A stretch of 64,000 bases of DNA from JBBQLG01 sp964251665 (GCA_964251665.1 CAXUKO010000007.1:1-64000); one strand, 5' to 3'. Shown: positions 19,018 through 26,089, counted from the stretch's first letter. Notes: a model not told the origin generated them from the letters alone. A program made the numbers and translations.

Positions 19018-19051
19018 AAAAAAAGCTACCCTGCAATGATGCAGGGTAGCT
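19018..19051 (-). terminator. Hairpin terminator before the terminase genes
   Basis: Perfect 12-bp arms AGCTACCCTGCA (19024-19035) and TGCAGGGTAGCT (19040-19051) with loop ATGA are followed on the minus strand by a run of Ts that reaches almost to the TerS start codon. It ends the transcript from the RarA-C-like gene or acts as an attenuator. GTCCTA (TAGGAC 19063-19068 on plus) lies just before it. Confidence 0.75.
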
Positions 19052-19069
19052 TTTCAGGTTGGTAGGACA

Positions 19070-19642
19070 TTAATCAAACAGGCTGTTACTACTCGGGTCG
19101 CTAATCGCCTTCATGGCCTGTATCCGCATCTCACCCTCACCCTCCACATCGCAATGCGGGTGCAGCAGGGTGCCTTCGTCGAAGAAATGCGCCCAGCTGC
19201 GTTTAAGTAGCCGTCCTCGGGCATTATGCTTGTCGAAAGCAAAGTCGGGCACGTCGGGCTTTTTAAAGGGGTGGGTGAGCCAGTGATAAATCAGGCTCCA
19301 GTCGATCAGTCGGGACTTTCGGCAGCGGCACAACAGCAGTACGGCGTGGGTCATAAACAGGCGCTGTGGCTCGTTCTTATCGTCCTTTTTCTTGGCCTGC
19401 TCACGGAACGACTCGTACAGCGCCCAAATGGTTGCGGGCATCATTGGCTCAGCTAAACCAACATCCTCACTGCTCATGATGCGCAGCCGCTTCCAAACGT
19501 ACTCAGAAAAGCCAGAATCGTACAGTTCAACCGCCCAAAACATAGCCTGATCCTCAATTCCGCGCCGAATCGACTTCTGCATGGCGCTCGAAACCTCAAA
19601 GAAATCGTACCCCTTTTTAGTCTTTATATCGTATTTGCTCAT
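19070..19642 (-). CDS. Stand-alone RarA/MgsA C-terminal-like protein
   Basis: A 190-residue protein. Residues about 19-80 (SAMQKSIRRGIEDQAMFWAV ... RLRIMSSEDVGLAEP) closely follow the C-terminal domain of the replication-fork ATPase RarA/MgsA, which reads S(A/L)xKSxRxxDxDAALYW...RR(L)xxIASEDVGxADP. The AAA+ domain is absent. The protein ends SSNSLFD, loosely like a sliding-clamp peptide. Its ATG overlaps the stop of the SymE-like gene (ATGA). A role at the fork or at the clamp is inferred. In phages such proteins sit near replication or packaging genes. Confidence 0.65.
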   Translation of the reverse strand: MSKYDIKTKKGYDFFEVSSAMQKSIRRGIEDQAMFWAVELYDSGFSEYVWKRLRIMSSEDVGLAEPMMPATIWALYESFREQAKKKDDKNEPQRLFMTHAVLLLCRCRKSRLIDWSLIYHWLTHPFKKPDVPDFAFDKHNARGRLLKRSWAHFFDEGTLLHPHCDVEGEGEMRIQAMKAISDPSSNSLFD

Positions 19643-19812
19643 TGCTCGATTGTGATTTTCCCATTAGTGACTGATACCCGTACCTGTTGCCCGATCTGGA
19701 AGCCGGCCTGCTCCATCCAGCGGCCGGCCAGGTTCAGCGATGGCATAAAGATTAATTGACGTTGGACATTTTTGCGGGCCATTGACCCCAGCTTTCGATT
19801 TTTCGCGTACAT
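19639..19812 (-). CDS. SymE-like small protein
   Basis: A 57-residue protein, start ATG at 19812. The C-terminal 35 residues (PSLNLAGRWMEQAGFQIGQQ, then VRVSVTNGKITIE) match the SymE/AbrB-fold pattern: P(S/x)hxhxGxWhxxAGFxhGxxhxhxhxxGxhxh. SymE of E. coli is an SOS-induced RNA-targeting toxin, while phage homologues are uncharacterised. Its TGA overlaps the ATG of the RarA-C-like gene. No antisense antitoxin could be identified by eye. Confidence 0.65.
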   Translation of the reverse strand: MYAKNRKLGSMARKNVQRQLIFMPSLNLAGRWMEQAGFQIGQQVRVSVTNGKITIEQ

Positions 19813-19858
19813 TCGCACTGTCAGATTATTGGTTATTGAACATTCCTGGTATTTGACA

Positions 19859-19886
19859 GAGGCCCAGCGTTCGCGCGCTGGGCCTC
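19859..19886 (-). terminator. GC-rich hairpin
   Basis: Arms GAGGCCCAGCG (19859-19869) and CGCTGGGCCTC (19876-19886) form a strong stem just downstream of the 66-aa gene. There is no long T-run after it on the minus strand, so it may be an inefficient terminator or an RNA-stabilising hairpin. Confidence 0.5.
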
Positions 19887-19892
19887 ATTCGT

Positions 19893-20093
19893 TTAGAACA
19901 GGCTCACCTGAGCCACATTAATCGCTTTCCGACGCATGCCCGACCGGATATTCATCCAGGCATCGCGCAGGCACTCACCGAAAAACAGCCAGATCTTCTT
20001 TTTCCAGAGCCGGTGAGCTTCCTTCATCACCAGGCGCAACAGGTTCTTTTTCTTGGTCATTTTGGGGTTCTCAAACTTCGGTTTCTTGAACAT
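19893..20093 (-). CDS. Small basic protein with clamp-binding-like C-terminus
   Basis: A 66-residue, Lys/Arg/Trp-rich protein (MFKKPKFENPKMTKKKNL start) with two helices ending RRKAINVAQVSLF. This is the widespread Bacteroidota mobile-element type that carries an 'MKEAHRLW...F.E.L..AW' core. The terminal QVSLF resembles the bacterial sliding-clamp motif QL(S/D)LF. I start at 20093 because the longer frame extends into a 61-bp intergenic repeat (20131-20191) duplicated upstream of another gene. Confidence 0.6.
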   Translation of the reverse strand: MFKKPKFENPKMTKKKNLLRLVMKEAHRLWKKKIWLFFGECLRDAWMNIRSGMRRKAINVAQVSLF

Positions 20094-20130
20094 TCCTTGC
20101 TTGTAATCAGGGGTTTTTGAGTGGCTGACT

Positions 20131-20191
20131 ACTCTGTAATATTCTCCCAGCAGAACGGATAGACAATGCGTCGATTCTGATATATTTTTCC
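20131..20191 (-). repeat. Intergenic 61-bp repeat, copy 1
   Basis: Matches 21712-21772 at 56 of 61 positions by eye (shared core TTCTCCCAGCAGAACGGATA). On the coding strand it ends 38 nt upstream of the ATG at 20093. Being non-coding in both places and near starts, it is likely a promoter or regulatory element. Confidence 0.8.
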
Positions 20192-20201
20192 ACAATCGAG
20201 C

Positions 20202-21005
20202 CTAAAATAGACTCATCTGACCGGCATATTTGGCCGGAATTGCCACCGGTTTGGCTGCCTGGGGCACCGGTGGTGGCAGATCAGGCTGCACCTTTTTTCG
20301 GGCCGCCCATTCCACCTTTTCCTGCTGCCAGCCCCGCCACACCCTACATTCCTCTTTTGTCAACGGTTCGATGGTCGGGATGCCCGTATGACCCAGCTTA
20401 CGGTTGATATGATAGCCAAACCGCCAGTCATCCGGGTCAAGTGAGTTCATACAGACAGCCTGGCCGACGCAGCCGTGCAGACACATGTTAACGGCCGTCA
20501 TCTTTGCGCAGATTTGGTCCAGATCGGCCCCGAATTGATAGTTGCCCGGCGCGTGGGCGTGGAACGATACCAGCATACGGCCGGAGCCACTGCACGGGTC
20601 GTTTACCGTCAGGCCCTTCCCTTTGATGGAATCATTCACACCCTGCATTTGAGTCATCAGGTCGCACAGGTCCGGGGGCGTGAAGAACTGACCCATGATC
20701 TGACGTTTGCCATTGCTGGCTAGTACCTCGTAGAATGTCCCGAGCGCGTCATACCAGTCGTTATTACCAACAATCTGCTGATGTTGCACCCGTACCCATT
20801 CGTGAGTCATACGCACGAACCAGTCCAGGTCGCCGTGTTTCTTTTTCAGCTGCTCGTAAATGCCCTGACGCACTGGCATAAACGATTCGGTCAGGAAGTC
20901 CACCCAATCCCGGAATGAGTCAGCGTAATCCCATTTATAGTCTTTTTCAGAAAATAGCTTATTGAGTGCCCGCAGTTCGTGCGGCACGTCGGTCGATTTT
21001 GGCAT
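20202..21005 (-). CDS. N6-DNA-methylase-like protein lacking the catalytic NPPF motif
   Basis: A 267-residue protein with HsdM/gamma-type methylase elements. It has motif X (GQFFTPPDLCDLM, about residue 100), motif I (NDPCSGSGRMLVSFHAH, about 136) and an acidic motif II (FGADLDQICAKMTAVNMC). The expected motif IV (N/D)PP(Y/F) is not present after motif II; the chain reads NSLDPDDWRFGYHINRKLG instead. The tail is Pro-rich and ends GQMSLF, a sliding-clamp-like peptide. It may be a SAM-binding protein without methylase activity or a divergent enzyme. The neighbours are unknown genes and, further upstream, a ParB/glycosyltransferase pair. Confidence 0.7.
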   Translation of the reverse strand: MPKSTDVPHELRALNKLFSEKDYKWDYADSFRDWVDFLTESFMPVRQGIYEQLKKKHGDLDWFVRMTHEWVRVQHQQIVGNNDWYDALGTFYEVLASNGKRQIMGQFFTPPDLCDLMTQMQGVNDSIKGKGLTVNDPCSGSGRMLVSFHAHAPGNYQFGADLDQICAKMTAVNMCLHGCVGQAVCMNSLDPDDWRFGYHINRKLGHTGIPTIEPLTKEECRVWRGWQQEKVEWAARKKVQPDLPPPVPQAAKPVAIPAKYAGQMSLF

Positions 21006-21020
21006 TGCAGTAAAATGAGA

Positions 21021-21042
21021 AAGCCCCTCGTTTGAGGGGCTT
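21021..21042 (-). terminator. Hairpin between 21051 gene and methylase-like gene
   Basis: Arms AAGCCCCTC and GAGGGGCTT with loop GTTT. On the minus strand it is followed by TTCTCATTTT, a weak U-tract. It lies between a stop at 21051 and a start at 21005. Confidence 0.55.
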
Positions 21043-21050
21043 GGGTTGGT

Positions 21051-21686
21051 TTAGAACGGGACGGCAATTTCTTCAGTGGCAGTGGTCTCAATCAGGCTGG
21101 TCAAACTCTCAGCGTATTTCCGGGATAGTTTGAAGCCGAACAGATTAAACCAGCGGCTTTCCAGCTCATCCAGCTGACGGCGGAACACCGTCCGGTACCG
21201 GCCCGGCTTCCACATCCGCACGTACTCAATCAGGTCATTCTCGGTAACCTCACCGCTGAAGTACTCGCTGATCTCCATGGCCTGCGCGTCGAGCGCGATA
21301 CCTTCCTTGTGGAACCATGAGCTGGCCACGTCGCTCAGCCAGTTCTTATCACCCCAGCGCAGGAAATCATCTTTGGGAAATGGCCGCAGGCAGTCATTGA
21401 TTGCCCCCTCCATGCTGTAATCATTGCGTTCCTCCAGCAGCAGGTCCAAATAGATTTTGGCCAGTTCCAGCGGGTGTTCACTGGTTGTCCGCAGCAGATC
21501 GTCGGCTTCGCTGGGCTCAAAGAACTCAGGAATGACTGTGGGGGGCATGAATTTCATCGCAAACCGCAGCAGCTGCTGATGCTTGTGCGAGTTGTCAATT
21601 TTGTGACCTACGTTGGTCGAGAAGCTGGCGTAATCGGCTTCGGTGGCGCCCTGGTGGCGTTGCAGGTAAGTGGCTTTCGCTGACAT
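21051..21686 (-). CDS. Unknown phage protein (211 aa)
   Basis: An acidic, helical protein with no recognised domain. The N-terminus is MSAKATYLQRHQGATEADYA. A central segment is DCLRPFPKDDFLRWGDKNWL and the C-terminus reads ATEEIAVPF, a hydrophobic end echoing neighbouring proteins that end in SLF or LPF. Its start lies 26 nt after the second copy of the 61-bp intergenic repeat, suggesting shared control with the gene at 19893-20093. Confidence 0.55.
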   Translation of the reverse strand: MSAKATYLQRHQGATEADYASFSTNVGHKIDNSHKHQQLLRFAMKFMPPTVIPEFFEPSEADDLLRTTSEHPLELAKIYLDLLLEERNDYSMEGAINDCLRPFPKDDFLRWGDKNWLSDVASSWFHKEGIALDAQAMEISEYFSGEVTENDLIEYVRMWKPGRYRTVFRRQLDELESRWFNLFGFKLSRKYAESLTSLIETTATEEIAVPF

Positions 21687-21928
21687 TATTAACAGAGTTA
21701 TTAGTTATTGAACTCTGTAAACTTCTCCCAGCAGAACGGATAGACAATGCGCCTATTCTGATATATTTTCCCCTTTTACCTATATTTTACTCCCCGATCG
21801 GAAGCCGCAGCGGGCCGATTTTCCGAATAATCTTCTGTACAGTTGACGGCCGTTGAGGTTTACAGCAGATCTGCTGCCAAATAAAAATAGCCCGGTCAGT
21901 TGGCCGGGCTATCCTCAATTTAAAATCA
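21687..21928 (-). promoter_or_regulatory. Intergenic region with 61-bp repeat copy 2 and terminator
   Basis: 242 bp without a gene. It contains repeat copy 2 (21712-21772) and a terminator for the 21929-22261 gene: arms ATAGCCCGG and CCGGGCTAT within 21887-21912, followed on the minus strand by TTTTTATTT. The rest shows no further structure. Confidence 0.65.
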
Positions 21929-22261
21929 TTAAATGAAGCTGTAATCAAAATCACCATCAGGCTTTCGGGGCACTTCCTTCAGGTAAACGATCAGGCTCAA
22001 CTCACTTGTATTCATGTGTTCAAACCGTGAACCGCTATTAACATTTACGCTGAACCTTGTTCTTACAACCTTGTACTTCTTCTCGTTGAGATTAACACCA
22101 GATTCAACACTCTGAGCAATGCTAAAATCGATTTGATCACCCGTTTGAAAAGTAGGGTAAAAACTGACCTCATCTTGGTGGATGACATTCTCTAAAGGGG
22201 TGATGCTATCGCTTTGCTCCAGGGCGAAAATGATAGTAAGTAGTTTTCCAGATTGTGACAT
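21929..22261 (-). CDS. Unknown phage protein (110 aa)
   Basis: A beta-rich protein (DEVSFYPTFQTGDQIDFSIA; YKVVRTRFSVNVNSG) with no membrane segment. The central motif resembles small immunity or inhibitor folds only superficially. It is flanked by terminators on both sides (21887-21912 and 22302-22327), so it seems to be an independently expressed single gene, the pattern of a cargo gene. Confidence 0.5.
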   Translation of the reverse strand: MSQSGKLLTIIFALEQSDSITPLENVIHQDEVSFYPTFQTGDQIDFSIAQSVESGVNLNEKKYKVVRTRFSVNVNSGSRFEHMNTSELSLIVYLKEVPRKPDGDFDYSFI

Positions 22262-22293
22262 ACGTTTGGGTTAAAATCCGGTGCAACTTAACC

Positions 22294-22327
22294 AAATAAA
22301 AGCCCCCGAACCGGAATGGTCGGGGGC
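22294..22327 (-). terminator. Intrinsic terminator
   Basis: Arms GCCCCCGA (22302-22309) and TCGGGGGC (22320-22327) followed on the minus strand by TTTTATTT. It closes the transcript that ends with the gene at 22372-22632. Confidence 0.65.
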
Positions 22328-22371
22328 AATGGATATTCATTTTCACAATCAACAACCGTTATACATGTTCG

Positions 22372-22632
22372 TTAGCTAACTGTGGACTCGAATTCTAAAT
22401 AGATAGCTTCAGACGTTTCTTCAACAAAACGAAAAAGGACTTCACCGTCCATCAGTTCGGGTTTGCACTTGTAAGCTATAGCCACATACCCTTCCTCTGG
22501 CTGACCACCATTATCAAAAAATTCTTGGGCAGCATCTGTTACCTCACCAGCGTTCCGGTAAATGTCACTCTGCTCATCCCCCATTATTTCCTTCAGGTAG
22601 CTGTAATTTTTTACAAATACTCGCTTACTCAT
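22372..22632 (-). CDS. Unknown acidic protein (86 aa)
   Basis: A small acidic protein (MSKRVFVKNYSYLKEIMGDE; DNGGQPEEGYVAIAYKCKPE). It starts 6 nt after the stop of the glycosyltransferase-like gene, so it is likely in one operon with it. Small acidic phage proteins often act as inhibitors, but there is no family evidence here. Confidence 0.5.
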   Translation of the reverse strand: MSKRVFVKNYSYLKEIMGDEQSDIYRNAGEVTDAAQEFFDNGGQPEEGYVAIAYKCKPELMDGEVLFRFVEETSEAIYLEFESTVS

Positions 22633-22638
22633 TGTTGT

Positions 22639-23382
22639 TCAAAAGGGTAGTTTTAAGGTTTTTTGAAACGGGTGCTTCAACTTTGATTTAGCACTCGACT
22701 TTTTCAAAGTAACCACTTCTTTCCCAAAAACCCGCTGGAGCATATTGAAATCCTGCTCCTCAGCTGCCACATTTCGGAACTCCGACAGCCCGCCCGGATT
22801 TACAAAGGTGTCTTTCTGCTGAAAGTAAAACCGGGTATCCTTCCAGCTGTGGCGGTGCTCGTAAGCGTTAAGGCAACTAATCCAGTAATCTTCATTCACC
22901 GCAATATCAGACGAGTACCACAGCTTAGAGCCTGATAGTATTCCATGCGCACAGCCCGTATGGTATCCGGCCAAATCAAGGGGTTTCATCGGATTATAGA
23001 GCACCGGTGCCGGCACGTGAGCGAACGAGAACAAAAAGGCTCCAGCCTGACGGCAGGCATCGGCCGCCACCTGAATCAGTTCATAGGCCGTCGCTGGGTC
23101 CACCGCTGACCGCTCGCCGGGTTCGGTATACACCCGCTGCATCGTATCAATGTCATCGTCGAGCATGAACACGTCGCCGAAGTGCCGCACAATCCAATCC
23201 CGCTTCCTGGCCAGGCCTACAACCGAATCCGGATGGGTAACAATTTCATCCCTGGGATTACAAAGCCGATAAGCAGCCAGTTGGCTTTCTGGCACACAGA
23301 TAATGGCATGATCGACCACCGATGTCGTTCGAACCCGCGTGGCCCGCTTGTGTGAGGGAATTACAACTTTGCAGACTTCCAT
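22639..23382 (-). CDS. TAGT-like GT-A glycosyltransferase
   Basis: A 247-residue protein with a GT-A start (VCKVVIPSHKRATRVRTT), a conserved R-x-W segment (GLARKRDWIVRHFGDVFML) and a DxD metal/nucleotide-sugar motif (MLDDDID, about residue 74). A later NEDYWISCLNAY segment matches the acceptor-side region. This pattern fits the TET-associated glycosyltransferase (TAGT) group found in phages, predicted to glycosylate modified DNA bases. It overlaps a ParB-like gene by 22 nt, a pairing seen in phage DNA-modification clusters. No TET/JBP or thymidylate hydroxymethylase gene is visible in the window, so the acceptor is unknown. Confidence 0.65.
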   Translation of the reverse strand: MEVCKVVIPSHKRATRVRTTSVVDHAIICVPESQLAAYRLCNPRDEIVTHPDSVVGLARKRDWIVRHFGDVFMLDDDIDTMQRVYTEPGERSAVDPATAYELIQVAADACRQAGAFLFSFAHVPAPVLYNPMKPLDLAGYHTGCAHGILSGSKLWYSSDIAVNEDYWISCLNAYEHRHSWKDTRFYFQQKDTFVNPGGLSEFRNVAAEEQDFNMLQRVFGKEVVTLKKSSAKSKLKHPFQKTLKLPF

Positions 23383-23981
23383 GCCTCCATGAACTGTTTA
23401 GCACTGATTACGTTGGTCCGGCCTACCCGCTCGCTCTTGTAACTTTTCGCCGTATCCACCTTCAATAACTCATCCACGTGGTTCTCGTCGATGGCGTTGG
23501 TGCAGACAATGATAAACGCATTGTACTGCTCCGAAAATTTCTGAACAATTGGCATTTCGGGCGTTTCCTCCTTAGCTGCGGCCTGCTCGTGCAGATCCTC
23601 CATTTCAGCCAGGCTAATCCCAAAATCAGCCAGATCGACATCATCAAAGTGCTCGCGCAGAATGTCATCCACCCAATCACCTTTAATGGCATTGGAGGCA
23701 ATGTTGTACTCCTTGAACTCCTGATCGGTAAGTTGTCGGTTCGGGACGCGCACGTCCACCACATCATCGCCTTTGCCTAACTGAACAAGGGCCTTGCAGC
23801 GCTGATGACCTGCGAGTAAAATACCGTCAAAATTGATAACGGGAATTTCTACCAACCCGAATTTCTCCAGCGATTCACGCAGTTTCCTGCTCTGCTGAGC
23901 CGTCATCTTACGAGGGTTATACTCGTAAGGCAGCAGGTCGATTACCCGACGCGGCTGTGTACTCCAAACTAATTGTTCCAT
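23361..23981 (-). CDS. ParB/sulfiredoxin-fold protein
   Basis: A 206-residue protein. The N-terminal 90 residues have the ParB-N pattern: VIDLLPYEYNPRKMTAQQSR, then GLVEIPVINFDGILLAGHQR with the nucleotide-binding GHQRCKAL box. The remainder is helical and acidic and lacks the HTH of chromosomal ParB. Proteins of this type in phages accompany methylases and base-modifying enzymes, and here it overlaps a glycosyltransferase-like gene. A CTP/ATP-dependent or nuclease role is inferred from the family. Confidence 0.75.
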   Translation of the reverse strand: MEQLVWSTQPRRVIDLLPYEYNPRKMTAQQSRKLRESLEKFGLVEIPVINFDGILLAGHQRCKALVQLGKGDDVVDVRVPNRQLTDQEFKEYNIASNAIKGDWVDDILREHFDDVDLADFGISLAEMEDLHEQAAAKEETPEMPIVQKFSEQYNAFIIVCTNAIDENHVDELLKVDTAKSYKSERVGRTNVISAKQFMEAWKSAKL

Positions 23982-23993
23982 TGTAATGCGGTG

Positions 23994-24656
23994 CTAACCC
24001 AGTTTTACGTCGATTTCCAAAATCTCCAGTTCCGCTTTGGCCAGTTCCTGCTCCCATTCATACCGCTTGCCCGGCTTAGCCTTGGGGTCAGCCAATTTCC
24101 GCTTCAGCTTCGAGCGCAGATCGATCAGCCGCCGTTTCTGATAGGCCAACTCAAACCGGCCGGCATCTTCCAGGGTTGATGGCCGCTCGGCCTGATCAGC
24201 GCCGGGTGTTGGCTCCTCAGGTAGTACCCGGTTCCGCTCGATGTAGCGCTTCTTGTCCCAGACCGTTTCGATTTCCGCTTTCAACTGGAGAATGGGGCGG
24301 GTCAGTTCGGGGCAATTCGCGCCGGTCGGTACCTGGTGCAATTTGTTGCTGAGGTCGGCCATCTTCCGGTTTAGCAGGTCAGCCTGCCGGGATAGGTCAG
24401 CCTGAATGCTGATGTACTCATCGCCCTCGAGCACGCGGCCGGTGGGTACTGGCTCCGGGGCAGGTGCTACCAGTGGCCACTGGGTCGCTGGCTGCAATCC
24501 GGGATAAGCCGGTTTGAAGGACTCCTGCTGCTGAAGGTCAGCTAACCGACTCTTAGCCTGGTCTACTTCGACCTGACTGCACCGTTTGGCTTTCACCAAC
24601 TTCTCAAGCATTTGAACAGTCGACTGCTGCTGGCGTATTTGGCTCTGAAGATTCAT
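23994..24656 (-). CDS. Coiled-coil protein (220 aa)
   Basis: A helical, charged protein (IRQQQSTVQMLEKLVKAKRC; LRSKLKRKLADPKAKPGKRY) with a Pro-rich linker near residue 60-75. I start at the ATG at 24656; a GTG at 24662 is also possible. It precedes the ParB-like gene by 12 nt and follows a terminator and GTCCTA element, so it heads the operon reaching to 22372. Its function is unknown. Confidence 0.6.
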   Translation of the reverse strand: MNLQSQIRQQQSTVQMLEKLVKAKRCSQVEVDQAKSRLADLQQQESFKPAYPGLQPATQWPLVAPAPEPVPTGRVLEGDEYISIQADLSRQADLLNRKMADLSNKLHQVPTGANCPELTRPILQLKAEIETVWDKKRYIERNRVLPEEPTPGADQAERPSTLEDAGRFELAYQKRRLIDLRSKLKRKLADPKAKPGKRYEWEQELAKAELEILEIDVKLG

Positions 24657-24662
24657 TGACAC

Positions 24663-24696
24663 AAAAAAAACCGGCGTTGGCCGGTTTCAGTAGGAC
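24663..24696 (-). terminator. Hairpin with T-run and GTCCTA element
   Basis: Arms AAACCGGC (24668-24675) and GCCGGTTT (24680-24687) with loop GTTG, followed on the minus strand by eight Ts. TAGGAC (24691-24696) is immediately upstream. There is no clear minus-strand gene just before it, so it may block read-through into the operon. Confidence 0.65.
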
Positions 24697-24886
24697 GCGC
24701 ACAGCATCCGGCTCCACGAAGGTGAAAACGTCGCTAATGTTGGGTGAACAGCCATAGAATGATTGCTCGGCGGGTTTCGTGTGCCAAATTGAACGCCCCT
24801 TTTGGCTAACTTGCCAAAACAAATAGCCTACCCAAGTTTCCCGACCTGATGGGCTTTTCACTAATCACTTTACTATTGAAAAGTTA

Positions 24887-25618
24887 ATGAAAAAGACAAT
24901 ACCTGTGGCTGTGTGGCAGAAGATACAACCAATACTTGACAAACATAAGCATCTTTTTGACCCCATAGATAGCCCTAATTTCGCTTTAGTGCTATTCGAT
25001 AAAGATGCTTTTGTTGACAACAGTTTTTCCTTCGAGTGCGGTTTTCAGGACGAAAGCGGAAATTTTCGAATCAGGTATAAGCCTATGAATTATAACCTAA
25101 ATTTTCCATCCGAGGAACTGGTCAACATAGACGGTTTAGCTCACAGACTAGAAGTGTGGTTGAATATCCTTCAAGCCTACGCCGATACGCCAACTATCTA
25201 CGACAATGACCCATTCGTGAAAAATTATGAGCATGAGTTTGCCGGTTTTTTTCAAACCGCAGATGAAGATGCAGACACAAGTGCGTTCGACATGCCACAA
25301 CAGTTACTATTAGCACAGTACATCGACAAAGCAATAGAGAAGCTGGAAAGCCACAAAGAATCGGCTAACGTGCGGGAAAGTTTTGAGCTTGACAACCTGA
25401 TCGAGGATGCTAAATCGTTAAAGGGTATCCTGACTAAACTTACGAAGAAACAGACTTTTGCCAAACTGAATAAGTTTTGGGCTAAATCCCGCAAGTTCAG
25501 CATTGATTTGATAAAGGATCTGCTGACCGAATTCAAGAAGGAAGCTATCAAAACACTCACTGAAAAGACATTGAAAGGTGAACTATCGTGGGAAACTATA
25601 GCGGGTTATCTTTCTTAA
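24887..25618 (+). CDS. Inverted cargo gene, unknown 243-aa protein
   Basis: The only plus-strand gene inside the lytic block. It starts MKKTIPVAVWQKIQPILDKH; the first 100 residues look like an alpha/beta globular domain and the rest is Lys-rich helix (TKKQTFAKLNKFWAKSRKFS; IKTLTEKTLKGELSWE). Base composition is visibly more AT-rich than its neighbours. Orientation, composition and its own short upstream region mark it as a recently acquired moron, possibly exclusion or anti-phage. No domain is recognised. Confidence 0.7.
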   Translation: MKKTIPVAVWQKIQPILDKHKHLFDPIDSPNFALVLFDKDAFVDNSFSFECGFQDESGNFRIRYKPMNYNLNFPSEELVNIDGLAHRLEVWLNILQAYADTPTIYDNDPFVKNYEHEFAGFFQTADEDADTSAFDMPQQLLLAQYIDKAIEKLESHKESANVRESFELDNLIEDAKSLKGILTKLTKKQTFAKLNKFWAKSRKFSIDLIKDLLTEFKKEAIKTLTEKTLKGELSWETIAGYLS

Positions 25619-25647
25619 TCATTCCAGTCACCAGCGTCGGGTTGGAG

Positions 25648-25956
25648 CTACTCATCCTCATCCCCATTCCCCTCCTCCGGTTTTTCCTCCACCATTCCCC
25701 GAAACGTGTTGATGGCTTCCCGGAAGGCCCACGCCTGGTGATCATCGTGGGGGTCCATAAACCAGTCCTGCTGAGGCATATTGGCCGGTAGGTTCAAATA
25801 CTGCTCCAGCGTTAAACTCAGGAAAGCCGCATCGATGCCGGCACTGTGAAGGTGTTCCCGAAAATCGGTAAAGCAGGCAGGTGCAGGGATGGGCATATAT
25901 GAAGCCGGTTGGTCACTGCTAACTTCCGCCCGAGGACGACCGTGTTGAACTTGCAT
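25648..25956 (-). CDS. Tail-assembly-region protein (102 aa)
   Basis: A small protein in the position between major structural genes and tail genes where tail assembly chaperones lie. The core is FREHLHSAGIDAAFLSLTLE and the C-terminus is acidic (GMVEEKPEEGNGDEDE). I start at MQVQHGRP (25956); the longer frame would include a terminator hairpin at 26041-26072. It converges with the inverted cargo gene, 29 nt apart. Confidence 0.5.
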   Translation of the reverse strand: MQVQHGRPRAEVSSDQPASYMPIPAPACFTDFREHLHSAGIDAAFLSLTLEQYLNLPANMPQQDWFMDPHDDHQAWAFREAINTFRGMVEEKPEEGNGDEDE

Positions 25957-26040
25957 CAACGTGCCAACCGGCCGTGTCTTGGAACACTGGCCGGTTGGTC
26001 GTACTCGGGAATAAACAGAAGTTAGCCCTGCAAAGAACGA

Positions 26041-26072
26041 GAAAGCCCCGTCTGTTTCCAAACGGGGCTTTC
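26041..26072 (-). terminator. Intrinsic terminator-like hairpin
   Basis: Perfect arms GAAAGCCCCGT (26041-26051) and ACGGGGCTTTC (26062-26072), just downstream of the gene ending at 26090. It separates that gene from the one starting at 25956. The U-tract is weak. Confidence 0.6.
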
Positions 26073-26089
26073 GTGGTTTTTGACGGCGA

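Noticed and set aside
24604..24861. 85-codon minus-strand frame upstream of the coiled-coil gene
   Set aside because: It runs through the terminator hairpin and overlaps the next gene; no motif or neighbour support.
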